Source: HB2-32-21 sp040235495 (GTDB lineage: Bacteria > Pseudomonadota > Gammaproteobacteria > Pseudomonadales > Porticoccaceae). Taken from it: 9,755 nucleotides of DNA. The stretch covers positions 1 through 9,755 of the forward strand of contig JBECKV010000023.1 of assembly GCA_040235495.1 (NCBI GenBank), read 5' to 3'. The notes under the pieces are model-generated. The model was given only the letters and a program-made list of their open reading frames with translations. It searched no databases and was not told the DNA's origin. Each line of letters begins with the position of its first letter. The stretch's first letter is position 1. Of this stretch, positions 1-6,130 are shown one piece after another. The translations under genes were made by a program, and so were the position numbers.

Positions 1-16
1 ATCAGTGTCATTGATT

Positions 17-670
17 TCAGCTTTCAGCCACCGCTCCAGCCGCAACCAGCAAACTGACAACCGCCTCGGCCATACGCTGATAACCCGGCTGATTAAGATG
101 AACCGGATCGGATTTCATGGCCGGGTCGGCTTCCAGTTTGCCGAGAATATTTTCATCCAGGGGCACGTCGAATTCCCTGGCCAGGCGATTGTATAGCTCC
201 GGTGGGTTTGCCCAGATGCCTGGTAGTGGCACAGCGATCAGCACGACGTCTATGCCTCGCGACTTCACTTCGCTGATCATCGCGCGCAGGTTGGCTTCGG
301 TTTGATCCTCGGGCAGGCGATGCAGGAAGTCGTTACCGCCGTGACAGATCACCACCAGTTGCACGCTGTATTCGTCGAGCAGGCCGGGCAGGCGGACTTT
401 GCCATCCTCCGTCACTTCACCGGGCACGCCGGCGTTAATGACTTTTCGCTGTAGCAGCCTGGCGAGCACCGCCGGGTAGCTGTTTTCCGAGCTTACTCCG
501 GTGCCGGCGGTGAGGCTATCGCCAAAGGCGAGGATGGTGGCATCGTCGGACAGGACGTCGAGCCTTGGACCACTGCAGGCTGCCAGTAAAAGCGCGGCGC
601 AAAAAATAAACAGCTTGCTCGTGGCCGCCGAATGGACCTGCTTTTTTAACCATGTACTAGCGTGATTCAT
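17..670 (-). CDS. GDSL/SGNH-family esterase (TesA-like arylesterase), predicted lipoprotein
   Basis: A 217-residue predicted serine esterase or lysophospholipase-like hydrolase of the SGNH (GDSL) superfamily. The family blocks are visible in order: block I FGDSL with nucleophile Ser52, block II NAGVPG near residues 79-84 (oxyanion Gly), block III GGND with Asn113, and block V DPVHLN with Asp188 and His191, so the catalytic set is intact. The N-terminus has a basic start, a hydrophobic stretch at about 20-30 and a lipobox LLAAC (Cys32), which indicates signal peptidase II processing and membrane anchoring; typical TesA is instead a soluble periplasmic protein. The ATG is supported by an AAGGTG ribosome site four bases upstream. 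It lies 105 bp downstream of the methyltransferase on the same strand, so co-transcription is possible; I saw no convincing promoter in that gap. The exact substrate is unknown, and TesA-type enzymes accept acyl thioesters and aryl esters. Confidence 0.9.
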   Translation of the reverse strand: MNHASTWLKKQVHSAATSKLFIFCAALLLAACSGPRLDVLSDDATILAFGDSLTAGTGVSSENSYPAVLARLLQRKVINAGVPGEVTEDGKVRLPGLLDEYSVQLVVICHGGNDFLHRLPEDQTEANLRAMISEVKSRGIDVVLIAVPLPGIWANPPELYNRLAREFDVPLDENILGKLEADPAMKSDPVHLNQPGYQRMAEAVVSLLVAAGAVAES

Positions 671-768
671 TTTTCACCTTGTTGACTTCCTGGCCTGCCG
701 CGGTTTATTCGGAGTTTTGTTGTCGCCACCTGTCATCCCTTCCACGTACTATCGGGTTTTACGCACCA

Positions 769-796
769 CCGGCTTTCAATCACTTCCGGCTTTCAA
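769..796 (-). repeat. 17-bp imperfect tandem duplication across the methyltransferase stop codon
   Basis: On the minus strand the 11-mer TTGAAAGCCGG occurs twice with a 17-base period (786-796 and 769-779). Over the full 17-base unit 14 positions match. The first copy encodes the last residues and supplies the TGA stop; the second copy lies mostly after the stop. Read in the original frame, the second copy would give Leu-Lys-Ala-Gly-Gly-Ala and then TAA, so loss of one unit would still leave a closed reading frame with a different tail. Confidence 0.75.
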
Positions 797-1528
797 AGCA
801 CCAAAAGCGGCAAAACAGCTGTTTTTATGCAGCAGCTCCACCCGTTCAAAGCCTACCTCGCGCAGCAGGTCGAGTTGAAAGGTGACGGGCCGGGGCGAGT
901 CTTCTTTGTCGATGTAGGCGAAAACTTTGTCTCTATAGGCTTCGCCGTCGAGATCGCTCAGGTAGTCGCCGTAGCGTTGCCACATCAAGGCCTGTACGGC
1001 GTTGCTTTCATGGCTGACCAGATCGCTGATCCAGACGCTGCCGCCGGGGGCGGTCAGGCGGTGGATTTTTTCAAAGGTCCGGCGCCAGTCGTCGTCGTCG
1101 CGCAAATGATGCAGCACGGCGGCAGCGATAATCACGTCGAACTGGCCCGCCGCCAGTTCCACCTCGCGGAAGTCACCCTGATGGCAATGCACTTCGCTGG
1201 CCTTTGCCGCAGTCACCCTGGCCCCGGCCCGCTCCAGCATGGGTTTGCTGAGATCGAGCAGATGGCTCTCGAACGGTCCGGCTTTTTCCAGCAGACGCAG
1301 GGTGTTGTTACCGGCGCCGCAGCCGATGTCCAGCACCCGCTTGATGTCACCCGTGGTCGCCACCGCCGCCTGTGTCAGCAGCTCCATGACCAGGGCAGCG
1401 TCGATGGTGGAGGTCTGTCCGGTTTCCAGGTTGGAAAAACGCTCGACGTCATTGTCGAAGCGCGCGCGGATTTCCGCGACGGTGGATTTGTGCTGGTAGG
1501 ACTCGCTCATTGTTTGGCCGGGGTTCAT
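776..1528 (-). CDS. Class I SAM-dependent methyltransferase, CmoA-like
   Basis: A 250-residue protein with a Rossmann-type methyltransferase core. Motif I VLDIGCGAG is at residues 65-73, an acidic residue ending strand 2 is at Asp92 (LLDLS), motif II-like HQGDF is at 116-120, and VLHHLRDDDDW is at 138-148. The C-terminal part (LLREVGFERVEL followed by FAAFGALKA) resembles the end of CmoA, the tRNA cmo5U34-modifying enzyme, and the overall length is close. The N-terminal half does not match CmoA well by eye, so it could equally be a related small-molecule or lipid methyltransferase. The start is uncertain: ATG 1528 or the in-frame ATG 1510, neither with a clear ribosome site. It diverges from the hydroxy-acid dehydrogenase gene and may be followed by the esterase in one transcript. 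Its C-terminus overlaps a tandem duplication. Confidence 0.8.
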   Translation of the reverse strand: MNPGQTMSESYQHKSTVAEIRARFDNDVERFSNLETGQTSTIDAALVMELLTQAAVATTGDIKRVLDIGCGAGNNTLRLLEKAGPFESHLLDLSKPMLERAGARVTAAKASEVHCHQGDFREVELAAGQFDVIIAAAVLHHLRDDDDWRRTFEKIHRLTAPGGSVWISDLVSHESNAVQALMWQRYGDYLSDLDGEAYRDKVFAYIDKEDSPRPVTFQLDLLREVGFERVELLHKNSCFAAFGALKAGSD

Positions 1529-1545
1529 CGATTGATCATGGCTAA

Positions 1546-1573
1546 TTAATACGCGCCGACCAGTTTACGGCAA
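1546..1573 (-). promoter_or_regulatory. Candidate sigma-70 promoter for the methyltransferase gene
   Basis: On the minus strand a -35-like TTGCCG (1568-1573, 4 of 6 consensus) is followed after 16 bp by a -10-like TATTAA (1546-1551, 4 of 6). The predicted start near 1539 would leave a leader of about 10 nt before ATG 1528 or about 29 nt before ATG 1510, which slightly favours the later start. The -35 box lies inside an inverted repeat. Confidence 0.35.
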
Positions 1574-1594
1574 AACGCCCCAGGGTTTTTGCCG
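1568..1594. promoter_or_regulatory. Inverted repeat in the divergent intergenic region, candidate operator
   Basis: CGGCAAAA (1568-1575) and its exact reverse complement TTTTGCCG (1587-1594) are separated by 11 bases. A further GGCAA at 1603-1607 lies in the palindrome TGCCA-A-TGGCA (1596-1606). The array sits between the divergent methyltransferase and hydroxy-acid dehydrogenase genes and overlaps the candidate -35 box of the former. A dimeric repressor or activator site is the simplest reading; I cannot name the regulator, and none is encoded nearby. Confidence 0.4.
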
Positions 1595-1654
1595 CTGCCA
1601 ATGGCAATACAAATTCAATAAGATGAGGGCTTTAAATGCAAAGACCCGCCGATC

Positions 1655-2848
1655 ATGACCATCGCCCGTGTGCAGCGCTGTTTCAATGTCGAGGACTTCG
1701 GCCCCCTGGCCAGGGCCAGACTGCCTCGCCCCCTCTACCACTATATCGAGGGCGGCGCGGACGATGAGATCACCCGCTATCACAATACCGAGGCCTTCAA
1801 TCAATATCAGATCATTCCCCGCTGCCTGGAAGATGTCACTCAAATCGACATGAAAACCACGGTGCTGGGTTGCACGGTGGCCAGTCCGGTGCTGCTCGCG
1901 CCCACCGGCATGACACGCTTTTTCCACCACCAGGGGGAGCGGGCCGTGGCGCGGGCCGCCGAAGGGTTTAATACCCTGTATTCGCTATCGACGCTCTCGA
2001 CCACCAGCATCGAGGATGTGGCCGCGTCCACACGCGGGCCGAAAATGTTCCAGCTGTATGTGCTGCGCGACCCGGCGATTAATGAGGAATTGATCGACCG
2101 CTGCCGCGCGGCCGGCTACAACGCCCTCTGTCTGACCGTCGATACCGTGGTCCAGGGTAACCGGGAACGGGATCTGCACACCGGCATGACGGTGCCGCCC
2201 AAACCGACCCTGCGCAGCCTGATGGGCTTTGCCCGGCGCCCGGCCTGGGTGTACCGCTACTTCACCAGCCCGGCGCTGGAGATGGCCAATCTGTCCCACC
2301 ACATCGCCGAGGGCAGCTCCAGGGTCAGTTCCCTCGGCGCTTATATCAATGGCCAGTTTGACCGCGCCCTGAACTGGCGCGCCGCCGAAAGCATCGCCCA
2401 GCGCTGGCAGGGGCCATTCGCGATCAAGGGCGTGATGTCCACCGAGGATGCCCGCCGGGCGCTGGACATCGGCGCCACGGCGGTGATCATTTCCAACCAC
2501 GGCGGCCGGCAACTGGATACCGTCCCCGCTCCCATCGAGCTGGTGGCGGAGATCGCCGATGCCGTGGGTGACAGGCTGGAGATCATCCTCGATGGCGGCG
2601 TGCGCCGGGGTACCCATGTGCTGAAAGCTCTGGCCCTGGGTGCCAAAGCCTGCATGATCGGGCGGCCTTACCTGTATGGGCTGGCGGCGGGCGGTCAGCC
2701 GGGGGTGGAACGGGTACTGGGTTTATTGCGGGATGAAATCGAGCGCGCCATGATCCTGTCCGGCCGCGCATCCCTGGATAAAGTCGATGGCAGTTTTCTG
2801 CGTCCGGCTCCGGCACCTATGAACAGGCGGCCGACACCGGAAATTTAA
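1655..2848 (+). CDS. FMN-dependent alpha-hydroxy-acid dehydrogenase/oxidase (LldD/glycolate oxidase family)
   Basis: A 397-residue TIM-barrel flavoenzyme that oxidises an L-2-hydroxy acid to the 2-oxo acid. Residues equivalent to the active site of spinach glycolate oxidase are all present: Tyr30, Tyr135 (FQLYV), Asp163 (LTVDT), Arg170, Lys258 (IKGV), and catalytic His282 with Arg285 in SNHGGRQLD. The phosphate-binding region LDGGVRRG (312-319) and IGRP (335-338) follow. An insert at about 180-230 before the second half of the barrel is longer than in plant glycolate oxidase and resembles the loop of the membrane-associated LldD and mandelate dehydrogenases, so a quinone-linked dehydrogenase is a reasonable guess. 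The substrate (lactate, glycolate, mandelate or other) cannot be decided. No strong ribosome site precedes the ATG. It is divergent from the methyltransferase and convergent with the polyhydroxyalkanoate-system gene, with overlapping stops. Confidence 0.92.
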   Translation: MTIARVQRCFNVEDFGPLARARLPRPLYHYIEGGADDEITRYHNTEAFNQYQIIPRCLEDVTQIDMKTTVLGCTVASPVLLAPTGMTRFFHHQGERAVARAAEGFNTLYSLSTLSTTSIEDVAASTRGPKMFQLYVLRDPAINEELIDRCRAAGYNALCLTVDTVVQGNRERDLHTGMTVPPKPTLRSLMGFARRPAWVYRYFTSPALEMANLSHHIAEGSSRVSSLGAYINGQFDRALNWRAAESIAQRWQGPFAIKGVMSTEDARRALDIGATAVIISNHGGRQLDTVPAPIELVAEIADAVGDRLEIILDGGVRRGTHVLKALALGAKACMIGRPYLYGLAAGGQPGVERVLGLLRDEIERAMILSGRASLDKVDGSFLRPAPAPMNRRPTPEI

Positions 2849-3156
2849 CGACCCCTGAAATGAATTGGGAGCGCGGCCTGGGCCAGATATTTATCCAGGC
2901 CGCTTTTTATTTCCGCTTCTATCGTCCCGCGCAGGGCCGACATCATGAGGCCCTTTAGGGTTACGTCCACGACGATGTCCGCGCTTGAGCAGATAATACA
3001 AGCATCGACACCGGATCGCTGGTAACGCAACTCATCACCCTGCCAGCGATAACTGCCGCCAAAACGCTTTCGAAGCTGGGCCGCCAGGTCATCGGCCGTC
3101 TCTCGCACCGTCTCCAGATTCAACTGGTGATCGCGTTGCACTTTGATTACCGCCAT
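2845..3156 (-). CDS. Polyhydroxyalkanoic acid system family protein (PHA_gran_rgn type)
   Basis: A 103-residue soluble protein whose start (MAVIKVQRDHQL), central GSYRWQGDELRYQRSGVDACI and later IVVDVTLKGLM segments match the small polyhydroxyalkanoic acid system family by my recollection. Members are found near or away from PHA synthesis genes, and their biochemical role is not established. The ATG has a good ribosome site (AAGGG, 6 bases upstream). There is no PHA synthase, phasin or depolymerase in this window, so a link to storage granules rests on the family name only. The stop overlaps the stop of the convergent hydroxy-acid dehydrogenase gene by 4 bp, and its 3' end contains a hairpin that acts on the opposite strand. 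Confidence 0.75.
   Translation of the reverse strand: MAVIKVQRDHQLNLETVRETADDLAAQLRKRFGGSYRWQGDELRYQRSGVDACIICSSADIVVDVTLKGLMMSALRGTIEAEIKSGLDKYLAQAALPIHFRGR
2873..2912 (+). terminator. Rho-independent terminator of the hydroxy-acid dehydrogenase gene, inside the convergent CDS
   Basis: A perfect 9-bp stem, GCGGCCTGG (2873-2881) with CCAGGCCGC (2895-2903), encloses a 13-base loop and is followed directly by TTTTTATTT (2904-2912). It begins 24 bases after the stop of the plus-strand gene. No T-run follows the hairpin on the minus strand, so it should act only on plus-strand transcripts. On the other strand the same bases encode residues near the C-terminus of the polyhydroxyalkanoate-system protein. 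Confidence 0.8.
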
Positions 3157-3237
3157 GGCTCACCCTTACTGAAATATCAAAAAGCAGGCATGTTGACCGG
3201 CCCCCGTCAGTCTAAGTCCATATGGCCTTATCGTCAT

Positions 3238-3286
3238 CCACCGTCCACCGTCAACCGTCCACCGTCGCGCGGCGCCAGTGCCGCGC
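3238..3286 (+). repeat. Four tandem 7-bp repeats followed by a GC hairpin
   Basis: CCACCGT is repeated at 3238-3244, 3245-3251, 3252-3258 (as CAACCGT) and 3259-3265. It is followed by a 7-bp perfect stem GCGCGGC (3267-3273) / GCCGCGC (3280-3286) with a 6-base loop. GCGCGGC recurs at 3301-3307. The block lies upstream of the candidate promoter of the RDD gene. Function unknown; the tandem units could arise by slippage. Confidence 0.6.
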
Positions 3287-3291
3287 TTATT

Positions 3292-3300
3292 TGCTAGACT
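3292..3300 (+). promoter_or_regulatory. Candidate extended -10 promoter for the RDD gene
   Basis: TGC immediately followed by TAGACT (3295-3300) fits an extended -10 element; no recognisable -35 box lies 16-18 bases upstream, where the GC hairpin sits. Transcription would begin near 3307, leaving a leader of about 20 bases that includes the GAGG ribosome site. This supports the downstream TTG start for the RDD protein. Confidence 0.4.
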
Positions 3301-3326
3301 GCGCGGCAATTTCGCGAGGCCATATT

Positions 3327-3791
3327 TTGACAGAACACCCGCAAACCCCGACCCCGGCCGGGTTGATCAGGCGCCTGCTCGCACTGGTGTATGACGCCTT
3401 CCTCATATTCGCGATCGTCCTGGCCTACGCCGGCCTGGTATTGGCCATCAGGGTAATGGTGACCGGTGCCGAGGCCGCCACCCAGCCGTTTACCGGGCCT
3501 GCCGCGGCCGTATATCTGTTTGGCCTGTGGTTGGGCCCGGTGCTGTTTTACTGCATTTGCTGGCGGCGCAGCGGACAAACACTGGGCATGAAATCCTGGC
3601 GTCTGAAATTGGTTACCGTCGACCATGAAACGCCCTCCTGGTCGAGGTGCCTGTTGCGCTGTGTCGGCGCCCACGTGTCGCTGATAGTGGTCGGGCTGGG
3701 CTATTTGTGGTGTCTGTTCGGCGACAAGAACTGCTGGCATGACCTGTGGTCGGACACCCGCGTAGTCGTACTGCCCAAATCCGGAAAGTAA
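3327..3791 (+). CDS. RDD-family inner-membrane protein
   Basis: A 154-residue membrane protein of the RDD family, read from a TTG start. That start is preferred because GAGG lies 7 bases upstream and the family-typical RRLLALVYD (residues 15-23) follows shortly after. The open frame extends upstream to 3222, but that stretch consists of tandem repeats and a GC hairpin and gives an unconvincing N-terminus. Three hydrophobic segments are visible at about 22-42, 57-78 and 112-131. The family signatures GQTLGMKSWRLKLV (83-96) and WHDLWSDTRVV (137-147) are present. RDD proteins are of mostly unknown function; transport roles have been proposed for some. It stands alone here, convergent with lptG and separated from it by 10 bp, and I saw no terminator in that gap. 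Confidence 0.85.
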   Translation: MTEHPQTPTPAGLIRRLLALVYDAFLIFAIVLAYAGLVLAIRVMVTGAEAATQPFTGPAAAVYLFGLWLGPVLFYCICWRRSGQTLGMKSWRLKLVTVDHETPSWSRCLLRCVGAHVSLIVVGLGYLWCLFGDKNCWHDLWSDTRVVVLPKSGK

Positions 3792-3801
3792 AATCCGCTG
3801 G

Positions 3802-4863
3802 TCAGGCCGCGCGACGCAGTAGTAACAAGCCCACCAGCATGCAGCCAAGCGCCGGCGCCAGCACCGCCCAGAGCGCGGGAAAACCGAACACAATGCTTGA
3901 AGGCCCCAGCAGTTGTTGCAGGGTTTGAAAGGCGATACCGACCACCACACCGGAGAAAATCCGAAAACCCATCGTCGCTTCACGCAAGGGACCAAACACA
4001 AAAGACACCGCCACGAGCACCAGTCCCAGGACCGTCAGGGGCTGCAGAACCTTGCCCCAGAATGCCAGCCAATAGGCCGTGGAGGTATGGCCCTGATTAT
4101 CAAGATAGCTCGCGTAGTGGTACAGCTTGGCCACGGGCAGGGAGTCCGGGGTCATGGAAAGCAGCTGCAAAAAATCCGGCGACAACTCCGTGTCCCAGCG
4201 ACGGGTGACGAAGGTGTCGGTTTCGGTTCTGTCCTCCTTAAATCGCGTAATCATGCCCTGTTCTTCGACCCAATGATCGCCGAAATGCGTGGCCAGGGCG
4301 GCGAAGCTGACTTCTTCAATGGCACGATCGGCGCCGAAGCGATAGCGGGTGACACCGTACAGACGGCCGTTGGAATCGACCGCGTTGAAGTGAATAAACT
4401 CATTACCTTCCCGATTCCAGACTCCCGAGGTGCTGGCCACCGCCGCCTGCCCGCCCTGTCGCACCATGCGGCGGGTTTCGGCCAGTTGATCACTATGGGG
4501 CACCAGGTATTCACCGATCAGCAGGCCGGCAATGATCACCAGCAACACCGGCCGCAGGACAAAGCCGCTGATACGCAACAGGGACACGCCCGCCGCCCGC
4601 ATCACTACCAGCTCGGCATTACTGGCCAGCACACCGAGGCCGAGCAGACAACCGATCAGGGCAGCGAAAGGTAGTTGAACATAGACGCGCGCCGGCAGAG
4701 TGAGGGCGATGTATTCAAGCACATGGACAAAGCGATAGTTATCGTCGATATCCTCCAGGCCATCGATCAGGGCGGCGATGACATCGAGGCTCAGCACCAC
4801 CAACAGCACCAGGGCTATCGACCCAAGCACAAAGACGCCGACATAGCGTGACAGCAGCGTCAT
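3802..4863 (-). CDS. lptG: LPS export permease LptG
   Basis: A 353-residue inner-membrane subunit of the LptB2FG transporter, which extracts lipopolysaccharide from the periplasmic leaflet and passes it to LptC and LptA. Hydrophobic segments at about 8-30, 62-80, 99-119, 270-290, 300-318 and 328-350 give the expected six helices, three on each side of a periplasmic beta-jellyroll domain (about 125-260). The cytoplasmic coupling segment ELVVMRAAGVS (84-94), which contacts the LptB ATPase in characterised systems, is conserved. Length is close to the usual 360. Its ATG overlaps the lptF stop in an ATGA, implying translational coupling with lptF. LptB, LptC and LptA are not in the window, which is normal because they are encoded elsewhere in Gammaproteobacteria. 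Confidence 0.95.
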   Translation of the reverse strand: MTLLSRYVGVFVLGSIALVLLVVLSLDVIAALIDGLEDIDDNYRFVHVLEYIALTLPARVYVQLPFAALIGCLLGLGVLASNAELVVMRAAGVSLLRISGFVLRPVLLVIIAGLLIGEYLVPHSDQLAETRRMVRQGGQAAVASTSGVWNREGNEFIHFNAVDSNGRLYGVTRYRFGADRAIEEVSFAALATHFGDHWVEEQGMITRFKEDRTETDTFVTRRWDTELSPDFLQLLSMTPDSLPVAKLYHYASYLDNQGHTSTAYWLAFWGKVLQPLTVLGLVLVAVSFVFGPLREATMGFRIFSGVVVGIAFQTLQQLLGPSSIVFGFPALWAVLAPALGCMLVGLLLLRRAA

Positions 4864-5978
4864 GAGCGCCCACCAGCGCCACCAGCGCTGACACGGCGCC
4901 GCGGTCGCCAGCCACTGTTCCAGATGATCAGTCCCGCGCCGATCACCACAAATATGCCATGCACGGCCAGGAAGCGCGTCAACGCGAAGGGGACCTGCTC
5001 CTCGATGCCGCTGCGCGCCATGTTCAGCAGCACCAGGTAGAGGATATACAGGATCACCGCTGGGAAAATTTTGACATAACGGCCCTGACGCGGATTCGTG
5101 CGGCTCAGGGGCACGGCCATCAACGTCACCACCAGCACCAGCAGCGGCACCGATATACGCCAGGCGAGCGCGGCCCGATGGGCGGGTTCCGCGGAATCCA
5201 TGAGCTGGCTGGTGTCCAGCGAGGCCGCCTTCTTGCGCGTGCGATAGTGCTGCTCCGGCTTCACCAGGCGCTGACCGTATTGCTCGAAAGAAGTGATCTG
5301 AAAGTCCGCCCGACCCGGCACGCCCTGGATACGGTAACCCTGCTCCAACACCAGATAGGGCTCGCCGTTGTCCGGATGCTGCCGGGACCGTCCCTGTCGC
5401 GCCAATACCACCACGCGAGCCGGATCGCGGCTTTTTTCATCGCCCGGTTCGGCCAGGAAAACATTATGCATAACGCCCTCGTCGCTGACCGTCTCGCTGT
5501 AGGTCACCCCCCGGTCGCCACGCAGACTGTAAAACTTGCCACCTTCCAGACTTTCTATCTCACCCCGGGTGTTCTGGGCATTGAGCAGGGATTCAGCCTT
5601 GGCCAGACCGGCCGGGCTTATCGACAGACTCAACCAGGCGACGACAACGGCAATGGCCACGGCAATCAGCAGGGTATGGCGGAGAAATTGATTGGGCGCC
5701 ACTCCACAGGCGTGGAGCACGGTCATCTCGCTATCGACGTACATACGCCCATAGGCGAGCAGAACAGAAAGGAAAAAGGCCAGTGGCAGAATCAGTTCGA
5801 GAAAGCCTGGAATCCGGTAACCGATGACCGCGAACAGGATGTTGGCGTCGAGCTGACCAGCCGCCGCCTCGGCCAGGTACTTTACAAAGCGGCTGCTGAT
5901 AATGACCAGCATCAGCACCAGTGTCACGGCTGCGGTCGTGGCCAGGATGGCGCTGCTGATGTAACGAAAAATAATCAC
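4860..5978 (-). CDS. lptF: LPS export permease LptF
   Basis: A 372-residue partner of LptG in the inner-membrane LPS exporter. It starts with GTG, and the opening MIIFRY matches the usual MIIxRY of LptF, so the start is secure although the nearest AGG is about 13 bases upstream. Predicted helices lie at about 8-30, 55-77, 99-121, 270-291, 302-321 and 335-353, with the periplasmic jellyroll domain at about 125-265. The coupling-helix segment SEMTVLHACGV (83-93) and the conserved PLSRTNPRQGR (290-300) are present. The C-terminus ends in an arginine-rich and glycine-rich tail (RPRRRVSAGGAGGRS) that runs into the lptG start. It is the first gene of the lptFG operon and diverges from pepA. Confidence 0.95.
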   Translation of the reverse strand: MIIFRYISSAILATTAAVTLVLMLVIISSRFVKYLAEAAAGQLDANILFAVIGYRIPGFLELILPLAFFLSVLLAYGRMYVDSEMTVLHACGVAPNQFLRHTLLIAVAIAVVVAWLSLSISPAGLAKAESLLNAQNTRGEIESLEGGKFYSLRGDRGVTYSETVSDEGVMHNVFLAEPGDEKSRDPARVVVLARQGRSRQHPDNGEPYLVLEQGYRIQGVPGRADFQITSFEQYGQRLVKPEQHYRTRKKAASLDTSQLMDSAEPAHRAALAWRISVPLLVLVVTLMAVPLSRTNPRQGRYVKIFPAVILYILYLVLLNMARSGIEEQVPFALTRFLAVHGIFVVIGAGLIIWNSGWRPRRRVSAGGAGGRS

Positions 5979-6054
5979 CGAATATCGGGGCCTGTTAATA
6001 CCGATTTGCCGGGCCCTGAAGCCCTTTTATTTCCAGCATTTCCCTGGAGGGCAT

Positions 6055-6083
6055 TTGGTTAGTATCAGCGCTTGGCATAAACT
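6055..6083 (+). promoter_or_regulatory. Weak candidate promoter for pepA
   Basis: TTGGTT (6055-6060) and TAAACT (6078-6083) are separated by 17 bp and would start transcription near 6090, about 40 bases before the pepA ATG. Neither box is close to consensus (3 and 4 of 6). It is the best plus-strand pair I can find between the divergent genes. Confidence 0.25.
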
Positions 6084-6091
6084 AACGAGAC

Positions 6092-6120
6092 ATTATCCAG
6101 CATAAATTCAGCTTTGTCTT
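6092..6120 (-). promoter_or_regulatory. Candidate sigma-70 promoter for lptFG
   Basis: On the minus strand AAGACA (6115-6120, 4 of 6) and GATAAT (6092-6097, 5 of 6) are separated by exactly 17 bp. Transcription would begin near 6085 and give a leader of about 107 nt before the GTG of lptF. The -35 box abuts the pepA ribosome site on the other strand, so RNA polymerase at this promoter would cover the 5' end of the pepA transcription unit. Confidence 0.45.
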
Positions 6121-6130
6121 GAGGAGCACC

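Noticed and set aside
827..1549. 240-codon open frame antisense to the methyltransferase
   Set aside because: Same effect: the methyltransferase motifs are clear on the minus strand and the antisense product looks like no known protein.
1589..1624. TTGCCG with a downstream AT-rich stretch as a promoter for the hydroxy-acid dehydrogenase gene
   Set aside because: No -10 box of reasonable quality lies 16-18 bp downstream; the best matches are at the wrong spacing. A promoter must be in this gap, but I cannot place it.
3913..4674. 253-codon open frame antisense to lptG
   Set aside because: Shadow of lptG; its composition (many His, Gln, Arg) is typical of antisense frames in GC-rich DNA.
6011..6030. 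GGGC...GCCC hairpin followed by TTTTATTT as a terminator between lptF and pepA
   Set aside because: The stem is only 4 bp and there is no plus-strand transcript expected to end there.
4959..6062. 367-codon open frame antisense to lptF
   Set aside because: It is a GC-driven shadow of lptF. The translation is rich in Gln, His and Arg, has no recognisable domain, and lptF itself is unambiguous.
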